The notes under the pieces: model-generated
The model's input: the letters and a program-made list of their open reading frames with translations, nothing else
The model's database searches: none
What the model was told of the DNA's origin: nothing
Shown here: positions 43,803 through 50,989 of the stretch, one piece after another
How positions within the stretch are numbered: the stretch's first letter is position 1
Layout of the letters: every line of letters begins with the position of its first letter
Origin: Bacteroides cellulosilyticus
GTDB taxonomy: Bacteria > Bacteroidota > Bacteroidia > Bacteroidales > Bacteroidaceae
Direction of reading: 5' to 3'
Assembly (NCBI RefSeq): GCF_020091405.1
Contig: NZ_CP081903.1
Coordinates: forward strand, 2,852,501 to 2,916,500
Length of the DNA: 64,000 nt
Translations under genes and position numbers: made by a program

Positions 43803-44630
43803 TTACGGGTTCTGCGTTTTCTGCCGTAAAGATAAATAAAAACTCTTTCCCAGCTTACATACTACGTATATAATGATGGAAAAGAAGATGATAGCCGCGC
43901 CGGAAGGAACGTTGAGATAATAGGATATCATTAATCCGCCCAGGCAACTGAGATAACCGATGCCGATGGATAGCCAGATAATGCGGTGGAAACGATGCGT
44001 AAACAAATTCGCAGTCATTTGTGGGATGGTGAGCAGGGAAATAACCAGCACAATGCCTACCATGCGCAGACATGCCACAATGGTCAGTGCAATGAACATC
44101 ATCAGTACATATTCGAATATTTGTACGGGAATACCTTGTGAACGTGCAAATTCCCGGTCGAAAGCAACGTAAATAATCGGACGCAGGTATAGGATAAAGA
44201 AAATAGCCAGTATCACTGCAAGTCCCGCAAGCAAGGCGATGTCTCCGAATGTAATCGTCAGTATATTACCGAACAGATAAGCCGACAAATCAGGTGCGAA
44301 CCCGGGTGAAAGGAAAGTGAACATGATACCCAATGCCATTCCCAGCGTCCAGAATACCGCGATAGCTGAGTCCTCACGCATATCATTGCGTTTGCTAAGC
44401 CACTCCACGCCAAAAGCCGACAGTACCGCAAACACTCCGGCTGCCAAAATGGGAGAAATTCCTGTATATAATCCCAGACCAATTCCTCCGAAAGAGGCAT
44501 GTGTCAGTCCGCCACTAATGAACACCAGTCGCCTCGTTACGATATACGTACCGATAAGTCCGCAAACAATGCTTGCCAGCAAACTGCCGATGAGGGCATG
44601 TTGAAAGAAGGTGTATTGTAGTAGATCCAC
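43803..44630 (-). CDS. Metal ABC transporter permease (ZnuB/MntB family)
   Basis: This integral membrane subunit of a zinc- or manganese-type importer has 275 residues and about eight TM helices. It has the family start FFQHALIGSLLASIVCGLIGTYIVTRRLVFISGGLTHASFGGIGLG and the central RPIIYVAFDREFARSQGIPV loop, which contacts the ATPase. Neither the ATPase nor the binding protein is adjacent, so they must be elsewhere. It starts one base after the hypothetical gene and is followed after 15 bp by the porW-like gene. Confidence 0.93.
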   Translation of the reverse strand: MDLLQYTFFQHALIGSLLASIVCGLIGTYIVTRRLVFISGGLTHASFGGIGLGLYTGISPILAAGVFAVLSAFGVEWLSKRNDMREDSAIAVFWTLGMALGIMFTFLSPGFAPDLSAYLFGNILTITFGDIALLAGLAVILAIFFILYLRPIIYVAFDREFARSQGIPVQIFEYVLMMFIALTIVACLRMVGIVLVISLLTIPQMTANLFTHRFHRIIWLSIGIGYLSCLGGLMISYYLNVPSGAAIIFFSIIIYVVCKLGKSFYLSLRQKTQNP

Positions 44631-44631
44631 T

Positions 44632-45048
44632 TTAAAATCTCCTCTCTCCTATAATCAGGAATATTTCATCTTTGATATTGTTTGGCAGAGCTATTCCACG
44701 CAGTTGCAAACTGCGTACCCATCCGGCAACGTCGATGTCCTGCATCGTATAGAATACGTCCCTGAATTCATCTTCCTGTTCAGGAGTGTAATCTTCGGGG
44801 GCAATGCCGATGTACTTGTCCAGTTCTTCATCATCGTAGTACTCTATCTTTTTGCTGACGGCAGCTAACAGACTGTCCCGTTCGCATATTTCGTGCTGTC
44901 CGCAGCATTCTGCGTCGGCCTCTTTCACTTCAGGCATGGCATCCAGTTCTCCGCGCTCTATTTTCTTTTGTAAGCGTTGGTTACGGATGTATCCTGCCAA
45001 AAGGGCGATACAGACAAGTACAATAAGACTTATAATTAATATCCACAT
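44632..45048 (-). CDS. Conserved membrane-anchored hypothetical protein
   Basis: These 138 residues have one N-terminal TM helix (WILIISLIVLVCIALLAGYI, 2-21) and a cytoplasmic, acidic domain with ECCGQHEICERDSLLAAVSKKIEYYDDEELDKYIG. Four Cys/His in CCGQHEIC could bind metal, which would fit the metal transporter permease gene that follows by one base. That link is an inference. I know of no assigned function. Confidence 0.75.
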   Translation of the reverse strand: MWILIISLIVLVCIALLAGYIRNQRLQKKIERGELDAMPEVKEADAECCGQHEICERDSLLAAVSKKIEYYDDEELDKYIGIAPEDYTPEQEDEFRDVFYTMQDIDVAGWVRSLQLRGIALPNNIKDEIFLIIGERRF

Positions 45049-45055
45049 AGTTTTT

Positions 45056-45171
45056 TAATTAAGAATGAAGAATTAAGAATGAAGAATTACTTAGTGGTAT
45101 GCTTGCGTAGCGCAGCCAAATTCTTCATTCTTCATTCTTTGTTCTTCATTTAAATTGTTCTTCATTTAATT
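45056..45171. repeat. Hairpin element D, aagaatgaagaatt words, core in loop
   Basis: The left arm (45056-45090) repeats aagaatgaagaatt, and the right arm (45119-45171) repeats its complement ttcttcattc. The loop has GCGTAGCGCAGCC at 45105-45117, on the minus strand GGCTGCGCTACGC, again the shared core. The right arm runs into the aroA stop region. It probably ends the aroA transcript. Confidence 0.7.
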
Positions 45172-46415
45172 ATCTCAATTCCGAACCCTGCCTGTTTCAA
45201 ATCCTCCCAATATCCCGGATAAGACTTGGACACCACTTGCGGATCAGCAATCCGTATGGATGGCATCCGAAGGATAGCGGGTGCAAATGCCATTGCCATC
45301 CGGTGGTCTTCATAAGTCGCAATAACGGGATGGGATTCCGGTTCGCAGCGCTCACCGTTCCAGATTAATATACTGTCCTGTTCCGATTTTACCACATATC
45401 CCAGTTTATCCAATTCTGTGATAAGCGCCTGAATGCGGTCGGTTTCCTTTATCTTCAAGCTCTGCAATCCGGTAAATCGGAAAGGTATGTTCGTTAAACA
45501 ACAAGTCACAACGAAAGTTTGTGCCAAGTCGGGTATATCCACTAAATCTTCCTTTAAACAGACAACGGGAGTTCCCATCTTAGTCAGTACCACTCCTTGG
45601 TCGGTATATGTGGTGTGTACACCGAGTTTGGCAAATATTTCAGCTCCCCGGCTGTCGCCCTGATAGCTGCGTGGGAGAAGTCCGGGTAATTTTATTTCCG
45701 TTTTTGTAGATTCCTTTTTTTCATTATCCTGAATTAAGGCAACCATCTGGTACCAGTAAGAAGCACCGCTCCAGTCACTTTCTACAGTGAAAGGTATGTC
45801 TCTGTACTTTCCCGGACGGACGGTAATACTACTTTCAGAACTCCAGGCAGCGTCTGCACCGAATTCTTTCATCAGTTGCAGCGTTAGATCAATGTAAGGG
45901 CGGGAAATGATTTCTCCTGTAAGATTCAGCCTCAATCCGTTTTTCAGGATGGGACCGATCATCAGTAAAGCAGATATATATTGTGAACTGACATTTCCGG
46001 CAAGGCTGATTTCTTCGCCTGTTAATTCTGTACCTGTGATGCGCAAAGGGGGGAAGCCTTCTTTTCCGGCATACTCTATCTGTGCACCCAGTTCACGTAA
46101 GGCATCCACCAGAATACGTATGGGGCGTTGTTGCATCCGTTCGGTACCGGTAATGATGCGTGTACCCGGTGTTACACTGAGGTAAGCCGTGAGAAAACGC
46201 ATGGCGGTTCCGGCGGCAAGAATGTCGATATGTCCGGGATTCCCGTCCAGTGCTTTTATCATGACACGGGTGTCATCGCAATCGCTCAAATTGCTTGGCG
46301 CGATATGCCCTTGGGCTAAAGCGTGTAATATCAAAGCCCGGTTACTGATACTTTTGGAAGCCGGGAGCTGGATAGTGGTATGCAAAGTGGTTGGTGCCGA
46401 AAGTTTATAGCGCAT
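45162..46415 (-). CDS. aroA: 3-phosphoshikimate 1-carboxyvinyltransferase (EPSP synthase)
   Basis: This cytoplasmic shikimate-pathway enzyme joins shikimate-3-phosphate and phosphoenolpyruvate. The 417 residues have the two inverse domains. LPASKSISNRALIL starts the protein with the PEP-contacting Lys. AAGTAMRFLTAYL and RPI-R-LVDALRELG follow, and the C-terminal half has SLKIKETDRIQALITELDKLG and YEDHRMAMAFAPAIL. All catalytic motifs are intact. The TGA stop lies within the right arm of element D. It has its own -7 box. Confidence 0.96.
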   Translation of the reverse strand: MRYKLSAPTTLHTTIQLPASKSISNRALILHALAQGHIAPSNLSDCDDTRVMIKALDGNPGHIDILAAGTAMRFLTAYLSVTPGTRIITGTERMQQRPIRILVDALRELGAQIEYAGKEGFPPLRITGTELTGEEISLAGNVSSQYISALLMIGPILKNGLRLNLTGEIISRPYIDLTLQLMKEFGADAAWSSESSITVRPGKYRDIPFTVESDWSGASYWYQMVALIQDNEKKESTKTEIKLPGLLPRSYQGDSRGAEIFAKLGVHTTYTDQGVVLTKMGTPVVCLKEDLVDIPDLAQTFVVTCCLTNIPFRFTGLQSLKIKETDRIQALITELDKLGYVVKSEQDSILIWNGERCEPESHPVIATYEDHRMAMAFAPAILRMPSIRIADPQVVSKSYPGYWEDLKQAGFGIEIIK

Positions 46416-46457
46416 AGTTGTATTCCTTCTTAAACGTAATAGCTGGTTTACAGGCTA

Positions 46458-46465
46458 CAAAAGTA
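46458..46465 (-). promoter_or_regulatory. -7 box (TACTTTTG) of aroA
   Basis: Minus-strand match, 42 nt before the ATG at 46415. No strong -33 element. Confidence 0.45.
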
Positions 46466-46541
46466 CGATAAATATCTGAATAAAGAAACTTGAGTTACAT
46501 GACTTCTCCGTATGTATAAAGTATTACTGACCGAAATCAAC

Positions 46542-46819
46542 CTATAACAGGCAAGATTTTATATATTCTTCTATTTCTTGTGCAGTGACGCTATAAACAG
46601 GTTCGAGCTGTTCAAAATGTGCATCTCTATTTGAAACCAGGCGACTTCCATCTTTTCTGTTTTTGAAGTGCGCCATCTCATAAAATCCAAATCCTCGCTC
46701 TGACGAGTGTTTATTTGCAAAGTCAGGGCAGTACCTCCTACTAGTAAATAGGATTTGATACTATCTAATTCTGAAACAGTTTCAAAAATTTGTTGCGTAT
46801 GTGGAGCTAATCCTTTCAT
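46542..46819 (-). pseudogene. Decayed AbiEii-type nucleotidyltransferase toxin gene
   Basis: The N-terminal frame (46819 down to about 46640) encodes MKGLAPHTQQIFETV...LVGGTALTLQI..RQSEDLDFMRW, the nucleotidyltransferase start with the G-G-T-A-L and D-x-D-type motifs of AbiEii toxins. After KMEV the frame becomes nonsense and stops at 46571. A different frame across the same bases reads SRLVSNRDAHFEQLEPVYSV up to a stop at 46542, which looks like a C-terminal end of the same family. An internal deletion with frame change would explain this. It overlaps the partner gene by 4 bp. Too short to be active (full proteins are usually over 200 residues). Confidence 0.72.
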
Positions 46820-47148
46820 GTAAGCATTCTATTAAGACGGCGAGTAACCATAGATTTGATATAAGCATCCGGTTTCTTTGCTTTGAAATAATACCATGCC
46901 AAGAAACGATTCAGAGTATAAAGATAGTCCTCCTGGGGGACTAGGCAATCAAGCCACACCCGCTTTATTTTTTCAAAAGGATAAATTGAAAATAATTGAT
47001 TGATCTCTTCTAAATCAAGATGTAGTAAGGTCTTTTCAATCAGTATATCATCTGGGATCTCCGTTATTGAATCCTCATTGTACGACCAGAAGCAATGTTC
47101 TTGCTTCAATTTCGCCAATAATTCTTGTTTAATACATTCACTTGACAT
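46816..47148 (-). CDS. Partner of the AbiEii-like gene (possible antitoxin)
   Basis: This 110-residue cytoplasmic protein (IKQELLAKLKQEHCFWSYNEDSITEIPDDILIEKTLLHLDLEEINQLFSIYPFEKIKRVW...) is all-helical by eye. Similar small proteins commonly precede AbiEii-type nucleotidyltransferase genes in Bacteroides, and the ATGA overlap implies coupling. An antitoxin role is inferred from position only. It has a full sigma-ABfr promoter, so it may still be expressed although the toxin gene is broken. Confidence 0.72.
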   Translation of the reverse strand: MSSECIKQELLAKLKQEHCFWSYNEDSITEIPDDILIEKTLLHLDLEEINQLFSIYPFEKIKRVWLDCLVPQEDYLYTLNRFLAWYYFKAKKPDAYIKSMVTRRLNRMLT

Positions 47149-47171
47149 CGATTCATTGTTTTAGAATAACA

Positions 47172-47203
47172 CAAAATTAGTGATAATTCTTGTTTAAAAC
47201 AAA
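47172..47203 (-). promoter_or_regulatory. sigma-ABfr promoter of the AbiEii-pair
   Basis: Minus-strand TTTG (47200-47203), exactly 20 nt, TAATTTTG (47172-47179). ATG at 47148 lies 24 nt downstream. Confidence 0.72.
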
Positions 47204-47226
47204 TCATCACAAAAAAAGATTCAGCT

Positions 47227-48141
47227 TCATTCCTCTTCAACGAACACTATATCTTTTCTGAAATCGACCGGTGATACACCGGCCTTCCGTTTGAAGAACT
47301 TTCCGAATGAAGACTGGTCGGAGAAGTTGAGGGTGGTGGCAATCTCCTGTATCGAGAGTTTGGAATGTGTCAGTAAGTTACGGGCTTCGCTGAATAGCAT
47401 TTCGAAGATGAAGTCGCTCACGCTTTGTCCTGTCACGAGCTTCACGATCTGTGTCAGATGATGGGCGGATAAGTTCAGGTGGGCAGCATAGAAATCTACC
47501 TTATGTTCTTCACGATAATGCGTTGCCAATAGTTCGATGAATGATTTGATAATACTTTCGTATCGAGTCAGGCAGCCGTCCGTATGGGGGAGGTTGGTTC
47601 GTTCAAGGATGTCACTTAAATCAAGATAAAAGGCGAACAAACGGTTCAGAATGACTTCTTTGTGATAGAAATGCTCTGTACGGTCAATATTCTTATTGAT
47701 GCTGGCTAATCGTTCGGCTAATAAAACGGCGTAAGGATGTGCTAAAGGAACTACCGGTTGGTTATATAGCCGCACACCGTATTTGGTCCGTCGGTAGATC
47801 ATGTCGGTGGAGTCCATTTCATCCGTAAAAGCCTTGCTGACAAAGAGACATTGGCATTGAAAGTCATCACTACATTCATAAAAATGAAACAGATGAGCAG
47901 AAGATAGAAGTAAAAGCGTATCCGCTTGAATATCATACGTCTTGTAATTGATTACGGTATGTCCTTTTCCGGATAAAACCAATAAGATGATAAAAGCGTC
48001 CAGGTGGATATCTGACGAAAACTGTTCTTCTGCTTCCCGATGCCCGATAGTGATGCAACTGATTTTCTTTCGTATATCATTCCTGCTGCCACTAATGATG
48101 GGGAGTTCACTGATGTTTTTGATGCGTATGGAAGAGGCCAT
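47227..48141 (-). CDS. AraC-family transcriptional regulator
   Basis: This 304-residue regulator begins at the ATG 48141 (MASSIRIKNISELPIISG). The long frame from 48378 would run through a structured repeat and the promoter. The N-terminal half looks like a cupin-type sensing domain (HLDAFIILLVLSGKGHTVINYKTYDIQADTLLLLSSAHLFHFYEC). The C-terminal 100 residues are two helix-turn-helix units: VDFYAAHLNLSAHHLTQIVKLVTGQSVSDFIFEML and SIQEIATTLNFSDQSSFGKFFKRKAGVSPVDFRK. It is divergent from the TolC/EmrAB-type operon and is its likely regulator. The ligand is unknown. Confidence 0.93.
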   Translation of the reverse strand: MASSIRIKNISELPIISGSRNDIRKKISCITIGHREAEEQFSSDIHLDAFIILLVLSGKGHTVINYKTYDIQADTLLLLSSAHLFHFYECSDDFQCQCLFVSKAFTDEMDSTDMIYRRTKYGVRLYNQPVVPLAHPYAVLLAERLASINKNIDRTEHFYHKEVILNRLFAFYLDLSDILERTNLPHTDGCLTRYESIIKSFIELLATHYREEHKVDFYAAHLNLSAHHLTQIVKLVTGQSVSDFIFEMLFSEARNLLTHSKLSIQEIATTLNFSDQSSFGKFFKRKAGVSPVDFRKDIVFVEEE

Positions 48142-48162
48142 TAGGTGTGATTTTATGTTGTA

Positions 48163-48194
48163 CAAAGATAATGTAAACCTTTGAAATCTCCAAA
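48163..48194 (-). promoter_or_regulatory. sigma-ABfr promoter of the AraC regulator
   Basis: Minus-strand TTTG (48191-48194), 20-nt spacer, TATCTTTG (48163-48170), a perfect match. It fixes the AraC start at 48141. Confidence 0.78.
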
Positions 48195-48268
48195 TTAAAC
48201 CAATTTTGCCCAATTTGGGATTTCCCTCCGGCAAAGAATTTATCCGACCTTTGCAGCCGTTTTGAGGT

Positions 48269-48449
48269 AAATGATAATTTAGCGGCAAAGCCGCTAAATT
48301 AAGTAACGAGCTACGAGCTACCAGTAACGAGTTGCTGCGCTGTACTCGTGGGCGAATAATAATTCGCCCGGCTATCACGCCGAAAGGTACTTGTCACTTG
48401 TAGCTTGTAGCTCGTTACTTATCGCGCTTTGCGCGATAAATTATCATTT
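48269..48449. repeat. Multi-branched palindrome E in the AraC/efflux intergenic region
   Basis: The nested structure has an outer stem 48269-48281 with 48437-48449 (13 bp, perfect). Hairpin one has TTTAGCGGC/GCCGCTAAA at 48278-48298. The inner stem pairs 48301-48321 with 48400-48420 (20 of 21 pairs; the other is G-T). An inner hairpin GGGCGAA/TTCGCCC spans 48350-48369, and hairpin two ATCGCGC/GCGCGAT spans 48421-48437. The core GCTGCGCTGT starts at 48333. It lies 30 bp before the TolC start, so it would be in the leader RNA or at the operator of the pump. Confidence 0.85.
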
Positions 48450-48479
48450 TGATGCCCCTTTATTAATTTAATAGGTATT

Positions 48480-49790
48480 ATGAGAAAATTGAAAGTATTA
48501 TTTGTCTTTATCGGTGCATTGAGCATTTCGTTGGCATCTGCACAAACCTTTCAGAAGATGACAATTGAAGAAATGTTTGAGTTGGCAGATGCTAATAGTC
48601 GCAGTATTCGTACGTTCCGTCTGGCGGAAGAGGAAGCCGGACAGGCAGTAAAGGTGGCCAGGAATGCTCAACTTCCTTCGATTGACGTATCCGTTTCGGC
48701 AAGTTATTTGGGGGATGCCTGGTTGGCAGACCGTGATTTTACAAATGGGGAGAATGCCGCTATGCCACACTTCGGCAATAACTTTGCAATAGAAGCATCG
48801 CAGGTAATTTATGCGGGTGGAGCTATCACCAGCCGGATTGCCATTGCCAAATTACAACAGCAACTGGCAGAGTTGGATAAGGAAAAGAACAGGCAGGATA
48901 TCCGCTTTTTGTTAGTAGGTAATTACTTGGAGATGTATAAATTGCAGAATCAGGCGGAAGTGTACCGGAAGAATATAGAGCAAACCCGGAAATTGGTAGA
49001 AGATATCAATGCCAAACAATCGCAAGGACTGGCTTTAAAGAATGATATCACTCGTTATGAGTTGCAGCTGAAATCTTTGGAACTGGCATTGACACAGATT
49101 GAAAATGGTATCCTTATCCTGAACAATCAATTGGTTACGGTATTGGGTTTGCCCCAGGAAACGGTGATAAATGTGGATACTACCTTGCTGGAACGACTTC
49201 CCAAGCCCTCGGAAGAAGCTCATTGGCAGGAAACGGCGGTATTGAGTTCTCCCGTACTGCAACAGATGAAACTGAATATCAAGCAGTCGGAGTATAATGA
49301 ACGGATTGCAAAGGCTGAACGTTTGCCGTCCATAGCTCTTTTTGCAGGTGATAAACTAGATGGTCCTATTACGATTGAAGTGCCTCCCATTAACAAAAAT
49401 CTGAACTATTGGTATATCGGTGTAGGAGTGAAATTCGATATTGCTTCTACTTTCAAGTCGGGTAAGAAAATTCGTCTGGCACAACTGTCCACCCAGCGTG
49501 CGCAAGAAAACGACTTATTGTTGCAGGAGAATGTGCGGACGGAAGTAAAAGCGGCATATATCCGTTTTCATGAGGCTTTTACCATTTGCGATACACAAGA
49601 GAAAAGCCTGGAATTGGCAGCACAAAACTACAGCGTGGTGAATAACCGCTATTTGAATGATTTGGCGCTGATTACTGATATGCTGGATGCCAGCAATTCT
49701 AAACTGAATGCGGAGCTGCAGTTGGTGAATGCGCAGATCAATATACTTTTCAATCTCTATAAGTTGAAGAAGACGGCGGGGTGCTTATAA
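48480..49790 (+). CDS. TolC-family outer membrane protein
   Basis: This is the outer-membrane channel of an EmrAB-type pump. It has 436 residues: a signal peptide (LKVLFVFIGALSISLASAQ) and then the two coiled-coil halves. The segment MTIEEMFELADANSRSIRTFRLAEEEAGQAVKVARNAQLPSIDVSVSASYLGD is the characteristic start, and VNAQINILFNLYKLKKTAG the end. It is the first gene of a three-gene run in the order channel, adaptor, MFS permease. A hairpin (element F) separates it from the adaptor gene. Confidence 0.93.
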   Translation: MRKLKVLFVFIGALSISLASAQTFQKMTIEEMFELADANSRSIRTFRLAEEEAGQAVKVARNAQLPSIDVSVSASYLGDAWLADRDFTNGENAAMPHFGNNFAIEASQVIYAGGAITSRIAIAKLQQQLAELDKEKNRQDIRFLLVGNYLEMYKLQNQAEVYRKNIEQTRKLVEDINAKQSQGLALKNDITRYELQLKSLELALTQIENGILILNNQLVTVLGLPQETVINVDTTLLERLPKPSEEAHWQETAVLSSPVLQQMKLNIKQSEYNERIAKAERLPSIALFAGDKLDGPITIEVPPINKNLNYWYIGVGVKFDIASTFKSGKKIRLAQLSTQRAQENDLLLQENVRTEVKAAYIRFHEAFTICDTQEKSLELAAQNYSVVNNRYLNDLALITDMLDASNSKLNAELQLVNAQINILFNLYKLKKTAGCL

Positions 49791-49805
49791 ATCGTCGTCA
49801 AGTAA

Positions 49806-49907
49806 TTTTTCATCCGCAGATGACACGGATTATGCGGATTTTATTTTTCTGAAAGGCATAGCGCAGCCGTAGGGACTGTGCAATCCGCGTTATCTGCGGA
49901 TGAAAAA
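49806..49907. repeat. Hairpin element F, catccgcagat words, core in loop
   Basis: Perfect 16-bp outer stem (49806-49821 with 49892-49907) and an inner stem of GCGGATT/AATCCGC. The loop reads GAAAGGCATAGCGCAGCC (49851-49868); its complement has GGCTGCGCTATG. It fills the gap between the TolC and HlyD genes of one operon and could set their relative expression. Confidence 0.72.
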
Positions 49908-49950
49908 TGGTTTTTGATATATGAATGTAAACTAATGAATTAAATAAGAC

Positions 49951-50985
49951 ATGGAACGTAAAAAGAAAAAACTGATTTATAACGTAGTGGTTAGCCTCTT
50001 ACTTATCACCGGACTGGTGTGGGTATGTTCCCATTTCGTTCACCTCGGCAATGTAGCCTATACAGACAACGCACAGGTGAAACAACTGATTGTCCCCGTC
50101 AACAGCCGTGTACAGGGTTTCATCAAGAAAATCTATTTCGATGAATACCGGGAAGTACATAAAGGCGATACTCTGGTCTTGATTGAAGATTCCGAGTTTC
50201 GTTTCCGCCTGGCACAGGCTGAGGCTGATTTTCAGAACGCCATTTCGGGAAAGAATGCGGTGGCCACCACAGTACATACTACTCAGAATAATATAGCAGT
50301 ATCCGATGCCGGTTTGCAGGAGGCAAAAGTCCGTTTGGATAATGCCGAACGTGAATACCACCGGTATAAAAACCTTTTGGCACAGGATGCTGTCACTAAA
50401 CAGCAGTACGATGCCGTGCAGACAAATTACGAGGCATCCAAAGCGCGCTATGAACTTCTGCTTCGCCAACGTCAATCTACAACTTTGGTAAAGCAGGAGC
50501 AGACCCATCGTCTGGAACAGACGGATGCAGGTATCAAACTGGCGCAAGCTGCCCTGGAGCTGGCGCGTCTGAACCTTTCTTATACCGTTATCCTCGCTCC
50601 TTGTGACGGAACTACCGGTCGGAAAGAAATTCAGGAAGGACAACTGATACAGCCCGGGCAGACTTTGGTTGACATTGTCGATGAAAATGAGAGATGGATA
50701 GTAGCTAATTATAAAGAGACGCAGACTACCCATATCCGGGAAGGCCAGCCGGTAGAAATAGAAGTGGATGCTGTGCCCGGAATAACGTTTAAAGGTGCTG
50801 TGAAATCTATTTCCCGCGCTACGGGTGCCAGCTTTTCTCTTCTGCCGCAGGATAACTCTGCCGGAAACTTCGTGAAAGTAGAACAACGTATTCCTGTCCG
50901 TATAGAATTCTCTGCCGGCAATCGTCCGGAAGATATGGAACGCCTGCGTGCCGGTATGAATGTGGAGTGCGTAGTAATTTATTGA
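49951..50985 (+). CDS. HlyD/EmrA-family secretion adaptor
   Basis: This 344-residue periplasmic adaptor has an N-terminal TM (about 9-27). IVPVNSRVQGFIKKIYFDEYREVHKGDTLVLIEDSEF is the first lipoyl half. A long coiled coil spans about 90-190, and ILAPCDGTTGRKEIQEGQLIQPGQTLVDIVDENERWIVANYKETQTTHIREGQPVEIEVDAVPG is the second half with the typical EmrA/VceA end. The MFS permease starts 4 bp after its stop, so adaptor and permease are coupled. Confidence 0.95.
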   Translation: MERKKKKLIYNVVVSLLLITGLVWVCSHFVHLGNVAYTDNAQVKQLIVPVNSRVQGFIKKIYFDEYREVHKGDTLVLIEDSEFRFRLAQAEADFQNAISGKNAVATTVHTTQNNIAVSDAGLQEAKVRLDNAEREYHRYKNLLAQDAVTKQQYDAVQTNYEASKARYELLLRQRQSTTLVKQEQTHRLEQTDAGIKLAQAALELARLNLSYTVILAPCDGTTGRKEIQEGQLIQPGQTLVDIVDENERWIVANYKETQTTHIREGQPVEIEVDAVPGITFKGAVKSISRATGASFSLLPQDNSAGNFVKVEQRIPVRIEFSAGNRPEDMERLRAGMNVECVVIY

Positions 50986-50989
50986 TATT

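Noticed and set aside
47227..48378. Longer start for the AraC regulator at 48378
   Set aside because: The extra 79 residues are translated from a palindrome and from the promoter region; the start at 48141 has a perfect promoter in front.
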